Of a stretch of 7,945 nucleotides of DNA, positions 1 through 7,819 are shown in pieces; position 1 is the first letter of the stretch; each line of letters opens with the position of its first letter. This DNA comes from Bacteroidaceae bacterium (lineage in GTDB: Bacteria > Bacteroidota > Bacteroidia > Bacteroidales > CHK158-818), in assembly GCA_017467745.1 (NCBI GenBank), contig JAFUKV010000028.1:1-7945 (forward strand), given 5' to 3'. A model generated the notes under the pieces. The model ran no database searches, was not told the DNA's origin, and saw nothing but the letters and a program-made list of their open reading frames with translations. The position numbers and the translations under genes were made by a program.

Positions 1-840
1 GATTATGAACTTATAAAAAGTGAAGGAGTTATTGTTGAGCAAGTTATCAGACCCACAGGTTTACTCGACCCGATTATCGAAGTGCGTCCGAGCCTTAACC
101 AGATAGATGACCTTATGGAAGAAATACGTGTACGAGTAAAAAAAGACGAACGTATTTTGATTACCACCCTCACCAAACGGATGGCCGAAGAGTTAAATAC
201 CTATTTTTTACGAATCGGCATCCGATGCAATTATATTCACTCTGACGTTGAAACGTTAGAACGGATTCAGATTATGGAAGATTTACGAAATGGACTATAC
301 GATGTACTTATTGGCGTAAATCTGCTTCGGGAAGGATTGGATTTACCGGAAGTTTCATTGGTAGCCATTTTAGATGCCGATAAAGAAGGATTTCTACGCT
401 CACACCGTTCGTTGACACAAACTGCCGGCCGTGCCGCCCGAAACCTGAATGGAAAAGTTATCATGTATGCTGACAAGATTACGGAAAGTATGCAAAAAAC
501 GATAGATGAAACTAATCGCCGCCGAGAAAAACAATTGGCATACAACGAAGCGAATAACATCACTCCGCAGGCTATTAACAAAAACCGCAATACAATTCAG
601 TTAGGTAACGAGAAAATAACGGAACCTACCCAAACCTCCGTTTACGCCGAACCGGACTACCGGAACGACGATATAGCCGCAGAGCCCGTTATCAAATATA
701 TGAGTAAAGACCAAATAAAAAAGACTATCGAAAATACTCGGAAATTAATGACAGACGCTGCCAAAAAAATGGACTTTTTAGAAGCTGCCCAATTCCGTGA
801 CGAATTAGTTAAATTAGAAAAATTATACGATACGAAATAA
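1..840 (+). CDS. uvrB: UvrB, excinuclease ABC subunit B, C-terminal part (5' end outside window)
   Basis: UvrB is the damage-verifying helicase-like subunit of nucleotide excision repair: UvrA loads it on DNA and it recruits the UvrC nuclease, all in the cytoplasm. The frame is open from base 1, so 279 residues are visible, about 40% of the usual 660-680. The GTG at 82 is an internal valine codon of the conserved RPTGLLDPIIEVRP stretch, not a start. In order one sees the second RecA-like motor domain with its GVNLLREGLDLPEV segment (near visible residue 106), helicase motif VI QTAGRAARN (140-148, arginine finger region), the YAD-type segment with NRRREKQLAYNEANNITPQ, a variable linker, and the C-terminal UVR coiled-coil that binds UvrC (about 234-279, AAKKMDFLEAAQFRDELVKLE). 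All expected C-terminal parts are intact. fhs follows after 12 bases, so co-transcription is plausible. Identification is secure. Confidence 0.97.
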   Translation, partial: DYELIKSEGVIVEQVIRPTGLLDPIIEVRPSLNQIDDLMEEIRVRVKKDERILITTLTKRMAEELNTYFLRIGIRCNYIHSDVETLERIQIMEDLRNGLYDVLIGVNLLREGLDLPEVSLVAILDADKEGFLRSHRSLTQTAGRAARNLNGKVIMYADKITESMQKTIDETNRRREKQLAYNEANNITPQAINKNRNTIQLGNEKITEPTQTSVYAEPDYRNDDIAAEPVIKYMSKDQIKKTIENTRKLMTDAAKKMDFLEAAQFRDELVKLEKLYDTK

Positions 841-852
841 AAATAACTTTAT

Positions 853-2520
853 ATGAAGTCTGACATCCAAATAGCACAAGAAACGAAACTTGAAAAAATA
901 ACGAATGTAGCGCAATCTATCGGTATTACAGAAGAAGATCTCATTCCATACGGAAAATACATGGCAAAAGTACCCATAGATTTAATTCGGGACGAAAACA
1001 TAAAACAGAATAAACTGATTTTAGTAACAGCCATCACTCCTACAAAAGCCGGCATAGGTAAAACTACCGTCAGTATCGGGTTGGCGTTAGGTCTTAATAA
1101 AATAGGGAAAAAGGCTGTTGTTGCCTTACGAGAACCTTCGTTAGGCCCATGTTTCGGAATGAAAGGCGGTGCTGCCGGAGGAGGATACGCCCAAGTGCTG
1201 CCGATGGAAAACATCAATCTCCATTTTACCGGAGATTTTCACGCCATCACTACGGCACACAACATGATATCCGCTTTGCTCGACAACTACATTTATCAAA
1301 ATCGCCACAACGGAGCGGCCTTAAAAGAGGTGTTGTGGAAACGGGTGTTAGACATCAACGACAGAAGTCTGCGTTTTATTGTAACCGGATTAGGAGGAAA
1401 CACCAATGGAGTCCCCGCCGAAAGAGGTTTTGATATTACTCCCGCATCTGAAATCATGGCAATATTATGCCTTGCATCCGATTTAAACGATCTCAGACGC
1501 AGAATAGATAACATTTTATTGGGATACCGTTTTGACGGAACTCCTCTATTTGTAAAAGATTTAAATATAGGCGGCGCCATTACAGTTTTGCTGAAAGACG
1601 CATTAAACCCGAACTTGGTACAAACCACAGAACAAACGCCGGCATTTGTACATGGAGGTCCTTTTGCTAATATTGCACATGGCTGTAATACGGTTTTAGC
1701 CACTCGGATGGCTCTTACATACGGAGAGTACGTTATTACGGAAGCCGGTTTCGGAGCAGACTTGGGAGCAGAAAAGTTTTTCAATATCAAATGCCGAAAA
1801 TCGGGGTTAGAACCTTGTCTAACCATACTCGTCGCTACGGCACAAGGGCTGAAAATGCACGGAGGCGTTACTATCGAAGAAATCAAAAAACCGAATTTGG
1901 AAGGACTAAAACGCGGATTCGATAATTTAGACAAGCACATCGAAAACATGCAATCGTTCGGACAAACCGTTTTAGTAGCTTTTAACCGATATGCTTCTGA
2001 TACGGACGATGAAATTGAACTCTTAATAGACCATTGCAAACAAAAGGGTGTAAAATGTATTGTAAACAACGCTTTTGCCGAAGGCGGAGAAGGCGCCATA
2101 GAATTAGCAAACGCCGTTGTCGATACAATAGAGCAGACCCCTTCCGCCCCGCTCCAATTTACCTACCTCGATAGCGACCCTATACAGAAAAAAATAGAAA
2201 TGGTTGCCAAACATATTTATGGAGCCGGCTCTGTAACATTCAGCAACAAAGCAAAAAAAATGTTGAAACACATAGAAGAGATGAATATCTCTCATTATCC
2301 GATTTGTATTGCTAAAACCCAATACTCTTTTTCGGCCGATGCAAAGGCATACGGTGTGGCCAAAGGATTTGAATTAGTAATCAACGACCTTGTAATTAAC
2401 AACGGAGCTGAATTTATTGTCGCCATTGCCGGAGATATTATGCGTATGCCCGGACTTCCGAAAACCCCGCAAGCTAATTTCATAGATATTATCGACGGCA
2501 AAGTAGTAGGACTTAGTTAA
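853..2520 (+). CDS. fhs: Formate-tetrahydrofolate ligase (10-formyl-THF synthetase)
   Basis: This cytoplasmic enzyme makes 10-formyl-tetrahydrofolate from formate, tetrahydrofolate and ATP, feeding one-carbon units to purine synthesis, formyl-Met-tRNA and, through FolD, serine/glycine metabolism. The 555 residues match the family's usual length. The nucleotide-binding loop TPTKAGIGKTT lies at about 63-72, followed by the highly conserved REPSLGPCFGMKGGAAGGGYAQV block (from about residue 93) and LHFTGDFHAIT (about 123-133). Further family signatures are VHGGPFANIAHGCN, EAGFGADLGAEKF, the C-terminal CIAKTQYSFSADAKAYG and GDIMRMPGLPKTP. The P-loop reads AGIGKTT where the clostridial enzymes have AGEGKTT; from memory this is shared by Bacteroides homologues. 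The ATG at 853 is chosen because the protein begins colinear with relatives and lies 12 bases after the uvrB stop; no Shine-Dalgarno is visible. The next gene starts 6 bases after the stop. Confident assignment. Confidence 0.97.
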   Translation: MKSDIQIAQETKLEKITNVAQSIGITEEDLIPYGKYMAKVPIDLIRDENIKQNKLILVTAITPTKAGIGKTTVSIGLALGLNKIGKKAVVALREPSLGPCFGMKGGAAGGGYAQVLPMENINLHFTGDFHAITTAHNMISALLDNYIYQNRHNGAALKEVLWKRVLDINDRSLRFIVTGLGGNTNGVPAERGFDITPASEIMAILCLASDLNDLRRRIDNILLGYRFDGTPLFVKDLNIGGAITVLLKDALNPNLVQTTEQTPAFVHGGPFANIAHGCNTVLATRMALTYGEYVITEAGFGADLGAEKFFNIKCRKSGLEPCLTILVATAQGLKMHGGVTIEEIKKPNLEGLKRGFDNLDKHIENMQSFGQTVLVAFNRYASDTDDEIELLIDHCKQKGVKCIVNNAFAEGGEGAIELANAVVDTIEQTPSAPLQFTYLDSDPIQKKIEMVAKHIYGAGSVTFSNKAKKMLKHIEEMNISHYPICIAKTQYSFSADAKAYGVAKGFELVINDLVINNGAEFIVAIAGDIMRMPGLPKTPQANFIDIIDGKVVGLS

Positions 2521-2526
2521 TAGGTA

Positions 2527-4389
2527 ATGAAAGAATACAAAATACAAAATTGGCTTCCGACTACAAAAAAAGAAATAGATATTAGGGGATGGGATTATAT
2601 AGATGTCATACTATTCTCAGGAGACGCTTATGTAGATCACCCCTCTTTCGGGGCAGCGGTTTTAGGCAGAACATTGGAAGCATACGGATTGAGAGTAGCC
2701 ATTGTTCCCCAGCCGAATTGGCGTGATGATTTACGAGACTTTAAAAAGTTAGGAAAACCAAAACTCTTTTTCGGTGTGTCGGCCGGAGCAATGGATTCTA
2801 TGGTAAACAGATACACCGCCAACAAGCGGTTACGATCGGACGATGCGTACACTCCCGACGGCAGACCCGATATGCGTCCCGACTACACAACTATCGTATA
2901 TTCTCGAATATTGAAAGATCTTTTTCCAGACGTTCCGGTGGTTATAGGAGGCATAGAGGCTTCCATGCGCCGGCTTGCTCATTACGATTATTGGGAAAAT
3001 CGCCTACGCCCGAGTATATTACTCGATTGTCCGGCCGATTTGTTAATCTACGGTATGGGTGAACGACCTATTATCGCTTTATCAAAGCGGTTATTAAACG
3101 GGGAAAAAATATCGGATATACAAAATCTGCCGCAAACAGCCTGCGTTACCTCTCGAAAAATACCGGCAAATGATAAAAACAACTTAGTATTACACCCGTA
3201 TGAGGAGTGTTTAAAAAGTAAAAAGAGACAATCGGAAAATACTCAACACATCGACGAAGAATCGCACCGATACTCGCCACGTACTATTTGGCAAACCGCC
3301 GCAGACAAAACGATAGTGGTAAACCCGCCCTATCCTCCTATGACGGAAAAAGAGATCGATGCATCGTTCGATTTGCCTTATACCCGCATGCCGCATCCTA
3401 AATACAAGGGCAAAACCATTCCTGCCTATGAAATGATAAAGTTCTCGGTAAATACCCATCGGGGATGTTTCGGTGGTTGTTCGTTCTGCGCCATATCCGC
3501 GCATCAAGGCAAATACGTATCGTCTCGCTCAAAAGAATCTATTTTAAAAGAGGTAAAACAAATAACCGAGATGCCGGGATTCGCAGGATATTTATCGGAT
3601 TTAGGCGGTCCGTCGGCCAATATGTATAAAATGGAAGGCCGTAACAAAGAGGCTTGCAAAAAATGCGGACGCCCCTCCTGCCTTTATCCCGAAGTATGCA
3701 AAAACCTCGATACGAATCATCAAAATTTATTAGACCTCTACCGTAGTGTAGATAAAATAAAAGGTATTAAGAAATCGTTTATTGGTAGTGGTATACGATA
3801 CGACATGCTGATACACAGAAACGACGATGAAAAAATCAATGCTATCAACAGAGAATATACGGAAGAATTAATCGCTAAACACGTATCGGGACGACTGAAA
3901 GTTGCTCCTGAACATACATCTGAACAAGTATTGAATATCATGCGTAAACCGTCGTTCAAACTATTCGAAGATTTTAAACGCACATTCGACAAAATCAATG
4001 CCAAATATGGACTGAACCAGCAAATCATTCCCTACTTTATTTCCAGTCATCCCGGATGCACGGAAGAAGATATGGCCGAATTAGCTGTCATTACGAAACG
4101 GCTGCACTTTCAATTAGAACAGATACAGGATTTTACGCCTACCCCTATGACTATTTCTACCGAAATGTATTATACAGGGTATAATCCCACTACTAAAAAG
4201 CCAATTTATACCGCTCATACAAAAGAAGAAAAACTTGCTCAACGACAATTTTTCTTTTGGTATAAGCCAGATCAACGTAAAGCCATAGAAAATAGCCTAA
4301 AAAAAATTAATCGGCCTGACTTATTTCAGCAATTATATTCACACGCAACATTTCAAAAAAAGAAATCAACTAAACCGTACAAAAAATAG
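2527..4389 (+). CDS. YgiQ-family (UPF0313) radical SAM protein
   Basis: A radical S-adenosylmethionine protein of the YgiQ/UPF0313 family; to my knowledge the reaction is not established. The 620 residues are shorter than E. coli YgiQ (about 740, from memory). The N-terminal part (about 1-300) contains the family stretches DVILFSGDAYVDHPSFGAAVLGR, GVSAGAMDSMVNRYTA and VPVVIGGIEASMRRLAHYDYW. The radical SAM core starts with the [4Fe-4S] motif CFGGCSFC, that is C314-x3-C318-x2-C321, within NTHRGCFGGCSFC. A second cysteine group follows at C377, C380, C385 and C391 (CKKCGRPSCLYPEVC). Other conserved pieces are GSGIRYD and APEHTSEQVLNIMRKPS (from about 460), then a C-terminal DUF3362-like region (YYTGYNPTTKKPIYTA, WYKPDQRKAI) and a basic tail. 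It is soluble, with no signal or membrane segment. It sits 6 bases after fhs and 6 before the peptidase gene, so it looks like an operon member. The family call is firm; the function is unknown. Confidence 0.93.
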   Translation: MKEYKIQNWLPTTKKEIDIRGWDYIDVILFSGDAYVDHPSFGAAVLGRTLEAYGLRVAIVPQPNWRDDLRDFKKLGKPKLFFGVSAGAMDSMVNRYTANKRLRSDDAYTPDGRPDMRPDYTTIVYSRILKDLFPDVPVVIGGIEASMRRLAHYDYWENRLRPSILLDCPADLLIYGMGERPIIALSKRLLNGEKISDIQNLPQTACVTSRKIPANDKNNLVLHPYEECLKSKKRQSENTQHIDEESHRYSPRTIWQTAADKTIVVNPPYPPMTEKEIDASFDLPYTRMPHPKYKGKTIPAYEMIKFSVNTHRGCFGGCSFCAISAHQGKYVSSRSKESILKEVKQITEMPGFAGYLSDLGGPSANMYKMEGRNKEACKKCGRPSCLYPEVCKNLDTNHQNLLDLYRSVDKIKGIKKSFIGSGIRYDMLIHRNDDEKINAINREYTEELIAKHVSGRLKVAPEHTSEQVLNIMRKPSFKLFEDFKRTFDKINAKYGLNQQIIPYFISSHPGCTEEDMAELAVITKRLHFQLEQIQDFTPTPMTISTEMYYTGYNPTTKKPIYTAHTKEEKLAQRQFFFWYKPDQRKAIENSLKKINRPDLFQQLYSHATFQKKKSTKPYKK

Positions 4390-4395
4390 TTATCT

Positions 4396-6504
4396 ATGTA
4401 TTCAATTCGCAATCTTATGTTAGCTACCTCTTTCACGTTAACGGCATGCCAACAAGGTATAGAGCCGACCAACGAAAATATTACCGATATAATAGGCAAA
4501 ACAACAGAAGTTCTTGCAGAGAACAGTGTTTTGACACCAGAAATCATGTATAAATTCGGTCGAATAAGCGGTATAGAAATATCGCCCGACAAAAAAAAGA
4601 TTTTATATGGCGTCAGCTATGTAGACATCGAAAAAAATAAAAGCAACCGAGAACTGTTTACAATGAACACTGACGGAAGCGATAAGAAACAAATTACCGC
4701 TACCCCGCAATCGGAACAAAACGCCGTATGGCTAAACAACGAAAGAATTGTATTTTTATCGTCAGAAAGCGGCAAATCTCAAATATGGTGCATGGATGCT
4801 AACGGAAACAATCGAGAACAAATTAGCAACTACGAAAACGGAATCGACGGCTTTGTTATTTCTCCCGATGGCAAAAAGGTGGCTTTCTTTTCCAACATAC
4901 CTTATAGCCGTAAAGCCTCCGACCTTTATCCCGATTTACCGTTAGCGACAGGCCGCGTGATAGATGACTTAATGTATAAGCACTGGGACGAATGGGTAGA
5001 AACTATTCCACACCCATATATAGCTGATTTTTCGACATCGGGATTGTCTAACATTACCGACATTATGGAAGGAGAACCGTATGAATGTCCGATGAAACCT
5101 TTCGGCGGAACAGATGATTTCTCATGGACGCCCGACAGTAAAAAAATTGCCTATACATGCCGTAAAAAAACAGGTAAAGAATATGCTTTTTCTACAAACT
5201 CGGACATTTTTCTGTATGATACGGAAAGCAAAAAAACAGTAAATCTGACATCCGGAATGATGGGTTACGATACTCACCCGCGATTCTCGCCCGATGGCCA
5301 TTACGTGGCTTGGTTAAGTATGGAACATGACGGTTATGAATCGGACAAAAACAGATTATTTATACAAAATCTCGAAAACGGAGAGAAAACTTACCTGACA
5401 GACAATTTCGATTATTGCGCAGAATCTTTTATTTGGCAACAGAACAATAATTCTATCTACTTTCTTGCTGTAAAAAACGGAACAAAAGGAATTTTCGACA
5501 TAAATATCAACGATAAAGCCATTCGCCAAGTCGCTTCCGGACACTACGATTACGCATCCATAGCAGAAGCTCCGAACGGATTGATAGCAATGCGCCATTC
5601 AATTACCTCTCCTGATGAAATCTACACGGTTTCAACCAATGGAGAAAACAGCGTACAAGAAATATCGTTCGAGAACAAAGAGCTATTAGACAAAATTACT
5701 ATGGGAAAAGTGGAAGAACGATGGATTACCACTACCGACAACAAGAAGATGTTAACATGGGTAGTATATCCTCCGCACTTCGACCCTGAAAAAAAATATC
5801 CGGCTCTATTATACTGTCAAGGCGGCCCTCAAAGCGCCGTCAGCCAATTTTGGTCATACCGATGGAATTTACAATTGATGGCGGCTAACGGATACATAGT
5901 TGTCGCACCTAACCGACGGGGTGTTCCGGGATTCGGACAAGAATGGTTGGAGCAAATCAGCAAAGATTACGGCGGACAAAATATGAAAGATTATTTCAGT
6001 GCTATCGACGAAATCAGCAAAGAACCGTTTGTGGACGCATCTCGTTTAGGAGCGGTCGGAGCCAGTTACGGAGGATTTTCCGTATATTGGTTAGCCGGAC
6101 ATCATGAAAAAAGATTCAAAACGTTCATCGCCCATGCCGGAATTTTCAACCTCGAACAACAATATGTAGAAACAGAAGAGATGTGGTTTGCCCAATGGGA
6201 CTTGGGAGGAGCATTCTGGGACAAAAATAACCCTGACGCACAACGCAGTTATGCAAATTCGCCTCATCGTTTTGTCGATAAATGGGACACACCCATTTTA
6301 GTGACGCATGGAGAAAACGACTATCGTATTTTGGCATCGCAAGGTATGGCAGCATTCAATGCCGCTATTATGCGAGGCATTCCGGCAGAGATGTTGGTCT
6401 TTCCGGACGAAAATCATTGGATTCTAAAACCTCAAAACGGCATTCTATGGCAACGGATTTTTTTCCGATGGTTGGATAAATGGTTAAAACCAGAAAAAGA
6501 ATAA
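4396..6504 (+). CDS. S9 family serine peptidase, DPP5-like, probable lipoprotein
   Basis: A prolyl-oligopeptidase-family (S9) enzyme that probably removes dipeptides from peptide N-termini in the cell envelope. Residues 1-18 look like a lipoprotein signal with lipobox LTAC and acylated Cys18, though the hydrophobic core is short and threonine-rich with only Arg5 as a positive charge. Residues about 40-430 form a beta-propeller with TolB-like blades (SPDKKKILYG at 63, SPDGKKVAFFSN at 156, TPDSKKIAY at 245, SPDGHYVAW at 298). The alpha/beta-hydrolase domain (about 440-702) holds CQGGPQ (474-479, near the oxyanion hole) and a full triad: Ser557 in GASYGG, Asp642 in GENDYRI, His674 in DENHW. The spacing of 85 and 32 residues agrees with what I recall for Porphyromonas gingivalis DPP5, which prefers hydrophobic P1 residues. 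An acylaminoacyl-peptidase-like specificity cannot be excluded. The ATG is 6 bases after the preceding stop; no Shine-Dalgarno is visible. The gene ends just before a strong palindromic terminator. Confidence 0.93.
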   Translation: MYSIRNLMLATSFTLTACQQGIEPTNENITDIIGKTTEVLAENSVLTPEIMYKFGRISGIEISPDKKKILYGVSYVDIEKNKSNRELFTMNTDGSDKKQITATPQSEQNAVWLNNERIVFLSSESGKSQIWCMDANGNNREQISNYENGIDGFVISPDGKKVAFFSNIPYSRKASDLYPDLPLATGRVIDDLMYKHWDEWVETIPHPYIADFSTSGLSNITDIMEGEPYECPMKPFGGTDDFSWTPDSKKIAYTCRKKTGKEYAFSTNSDIFLYDTESKKTVNLTSGMMGYDTHPRFSPDGHYVAWLSMEHDGYESDKNRLFIQNLENGEKTYLTDNFDYCAESFIWQQNNNSIYFLAVKNGTKGIFDININDKAIRQVASGHYDYASIAEAPNGLIAMRHSITSPDEIYTVSTNGENSVQEISFENKELLDKITMGKVEERWITTTDNKKMLTWVVYPPHFDPEKKYPALLYCQGGPQSAVSQFWSYRWNLQLMAANGYIVVAPNRRGVPGFGQEWLEQISKDYGGQNMKDYFSAIDEISKEPFVDASRLGAVGASYGGFSVYWLAGHHEKRFKTFIAHAGIFNLEQQYVETEEMWFAQWDLGGAFWDKNNPDAQRSYANSPHRFVDKWDTPILVTHGENDYRILASQGMAAFNAAIMRGIPAEMLVFPDENHWILKPQNGILWQRIFFRWLDKWLKPEKE

Positions 6505-6560
6505 ATAATATAAAAGAAAATGCGGCGGGAATATTCCCGCCGCATTTTCTTTTATATTAT
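6505..6560. terminator. Bidirectional intrinsic terminator, perfect 56-bp palindrome
   Basis: Bases 6505-6532 are the exact reverse complement of 6533-6560, with no mismatch. The core 6521-6544 (TGCGGCGGGAAT and its complement) makes a GC-rich hairpin with a tiny AT loop. It is flanked by TAAAAGAAAA on the left and TTTTCTTTTA on the right, so each strand reads a GC stem followed by a mostly-U run. The element begins directly after the peptidase stop (6502-6504) and ends 8 bases before the decarboxylase beta-subunit stop on the other strand (6569-6571). Position, symmetry and U-runs fit a shared terminator for two convergent transcription units. Confidence 0.93.
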
Positions 6561-6568
6561 CAGACTGA

Positions 6569-7819
6569 TTATCCTAAGAATGAAATCAAGACTCCCGCAG
6601 CCACGGCAGAACCGATTACTCCGGAAATATTGCTTGCCATACAATATTGCAAAACATGATTTTTAGGATCATACTTCAATGCTATCTCGTTTGCAACACG
6701 CGAAGCCATAGGCACTGCGCTCAAACCGGTAGCACCAATCAAAGGATTTATCTTTTTCGTTGTAAATAAATTGAAGACCTTTACAAAGAAGATACCACCT
6801 GTTATAGATAGAGCAAAAGCTAAGAATCCACCGATAACAATTCCTATTGTCGTCCAGTTAAGAAACGCATCCGTAGTCATCGTCGCCCCCACAGAGAGAC
6901 CTAAAAATATTGTAGCGGCATTCATTATGCTATTTGACGCAGCATCGAATAAACGAGATGTATTCGCACCGATCTCTTTTATCAGATTACCGAACATAAG
7001 CATACCGATCAATGGAACAGAACTCGGTACAAACAAAGCCACAACAGTAGTTACCACTATCGGAAACATTATTTTCAATGCTTGCATATTTTTAAATTCG
7101 GTTTTCGACGGGAACTTCTTTTCCTGTTCTTTCATGTTGATTCTCAACTCTTTTTTTGTACAAGTAAGTTTAACAACCAAAGGAATAATAACCGGAACAA
7201 GAGCCATATATGAATATGCGGCAATAGCAATAGGGCCTAACAGATGAGGAGCCAATTTAATTGTAGTAAAAATAGCCGTAGGACCATCCGCCCCCCCGAT
7301 TATTCCTAATGAAGCAGCTTCCTTAGGCGTGAACCCCATTAAAATGGCAACTAACAAAACCGTAAAAATGCCTAACTGAGCAGCCGCGCCGAAAATAGAA
7401 AGACGCAGATTTCTAAGCATCGGTCCGAAATCCGTCAAAGCCCCTACCCCCATAAATATAATAGGAGGCAAGAATCCTGTCTTAATCAGCATATAATAGA
7501 TAAAATTCATCAAACCCAGTTCATGCGCAATCTCATGCAAAGGCATCTCCCAAATATTTTTCTGAACTTCAATTCCCTGAGATGATATAAACGATACCAT
7601 CCCCGACTCATCCGCTTGAATCACTCCCATACCGCCTCCGGGAAAATTGGCTATCAACACGCCAAACGCAATAGGAACCAGCAACAACGGTTCATACTGT
7701 TTCTTTATCCCCAAATAAAGCAAAATGAAAGCTATCAAATACATGATGAGAAACTGCGGTTCAGCAATAATATTGCTGAACGCAGTCATATCGTATAATT
7801 TACTGAATATATCGTTCAT
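6569..7819 (-). CDS. Na+-translocating decarboxylase, membrane beta subunit (OadB/MmdB/GcdB family)
   Basis: Integral membrane subunit that decarboxylates the carboxybiotin carried by the biotin subunit and couples this to sodium export. With the ATG at 7819 it has 416 residues, near the family norm. Hydrophobic segments run through most of it (about 24-60, 116-163, 193-218, 248-282, 296-348, 393-415). Family signatures are GALTDFGPML (Asp130), GGADGPTAIF (Asp178), AYSYMALVP (Tyr204) and NPLIGATGLSAVPMASR (Asn358, Gly362, Ser367, Arg374). These correspond to Asp203, Tyr229, Asn373, Gly377, Ser382 and Arg389 of Klebsiella OadB as I remember them, so the ion-pumping residues are present. A charged loop lies at about 219-247. 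The start ATG shares one base with the TGA of the biotin-carrier gene (TGATG), indicating translational coupling; a GTG one codon earlier (7822) is possible but less likely. Whether the substrate is oxaloacetate, methylmalonyl-CoA or glutaconyl-CoA depends on an alpha subunit not in view. Confidence 0.95.
   Translation of the reverse strand: MNDIFSKLYDMTAFSNIIAEPQFLIMYLIAFILLYLGIKKQYEPLLLVPIAFGVLIANFPGGGMGVIQADESGMVSFISSQGIEVQKNIWEMPLHEIAHELGLMNFIYYMLIKTGFLPPIIFMGVGALTDFGPMLRNLRLSIFGAAAQLGIFTVLLVAILMGFTPKEAASLGIIGGADGPTAIFTTIKLAPHLLGPIAIAAYSYMALVPVIIPLVVKLTCTKKELRINMKEQEKKFPSKTEFKNMQALKIMFPIVVTTVVALFVPSSVPLIGMLMFGNLIKEIGANTSRLFDAASNSIMNAATIFLGLSVGATMTTDAFLNWTTIGIVIGGFLAFALSITGGIFFVKVFNLFTTKKINPLIGATGLSAVPMASRVANEIALKYDPKNHVLQYCMASNISGVIGSAVAAGVLISFLG
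7754..7785 (-). repeat. Inverted repeat (stem-loop) inside the 5' coding region of the decarboxylase beta subunit
   Basis: On the plus strand, CTGCG (7754-7758) and TTCAGCAAT (7760-7768) are matched exactly by ATTGCTGAA (7772-7780) and CGCAG (7781-7785). This gives 14 paired bases with one unpaired G at 7759 and a three-base centre at 7769-7771. On the mRNA it spans about nucleotides 35-66 of the beta-subunit coding sequence, just downstream of the overlap with the biotin-carrier gene. The inverted repeat is directly visible; a role in mRNA stability or relative expression of the two subunits is inference. No U-run follows, so it does not look like a terminator. Confidence 0.6.

Noticed and set aside
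82..84. GTG as a possible start for the first gene
   Set aside because: The same frame is open back to base 1 and encodes conserved UvrB residues (RPTGLLDPIIEV) upstream, so this is an internal valine.
844..851. TAACTTTA, resembling the Bacteroidota -7 promoter element TAnnTTTG, just before fhs
   Set aside because: The final G is missing, there is no TTTG about 20 bases upstream, and it ends one base before the ATG, leaving no room for a leader.
1296..2099. Long open frame of 267 codons on the minus strand opposite fhs
   Set aside because: It lies wholly within the well-supported fhs gene, its translation resembles no family and it is rich in residues typical of antisense frames; it is a shadow ORF.
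2641..2656. Short inverted repeat CCCC...GGGG early in the YgiQ-like gene
   Set aside because: Only four base pairs; expected often by chance and in coding sequence.
6771..7247. 158-codon plus-strand open frame
   Set aside because: It is antisense to the decarboxylase beta subunit, which has clear family motifs over the same bases; no independent coding evidence.
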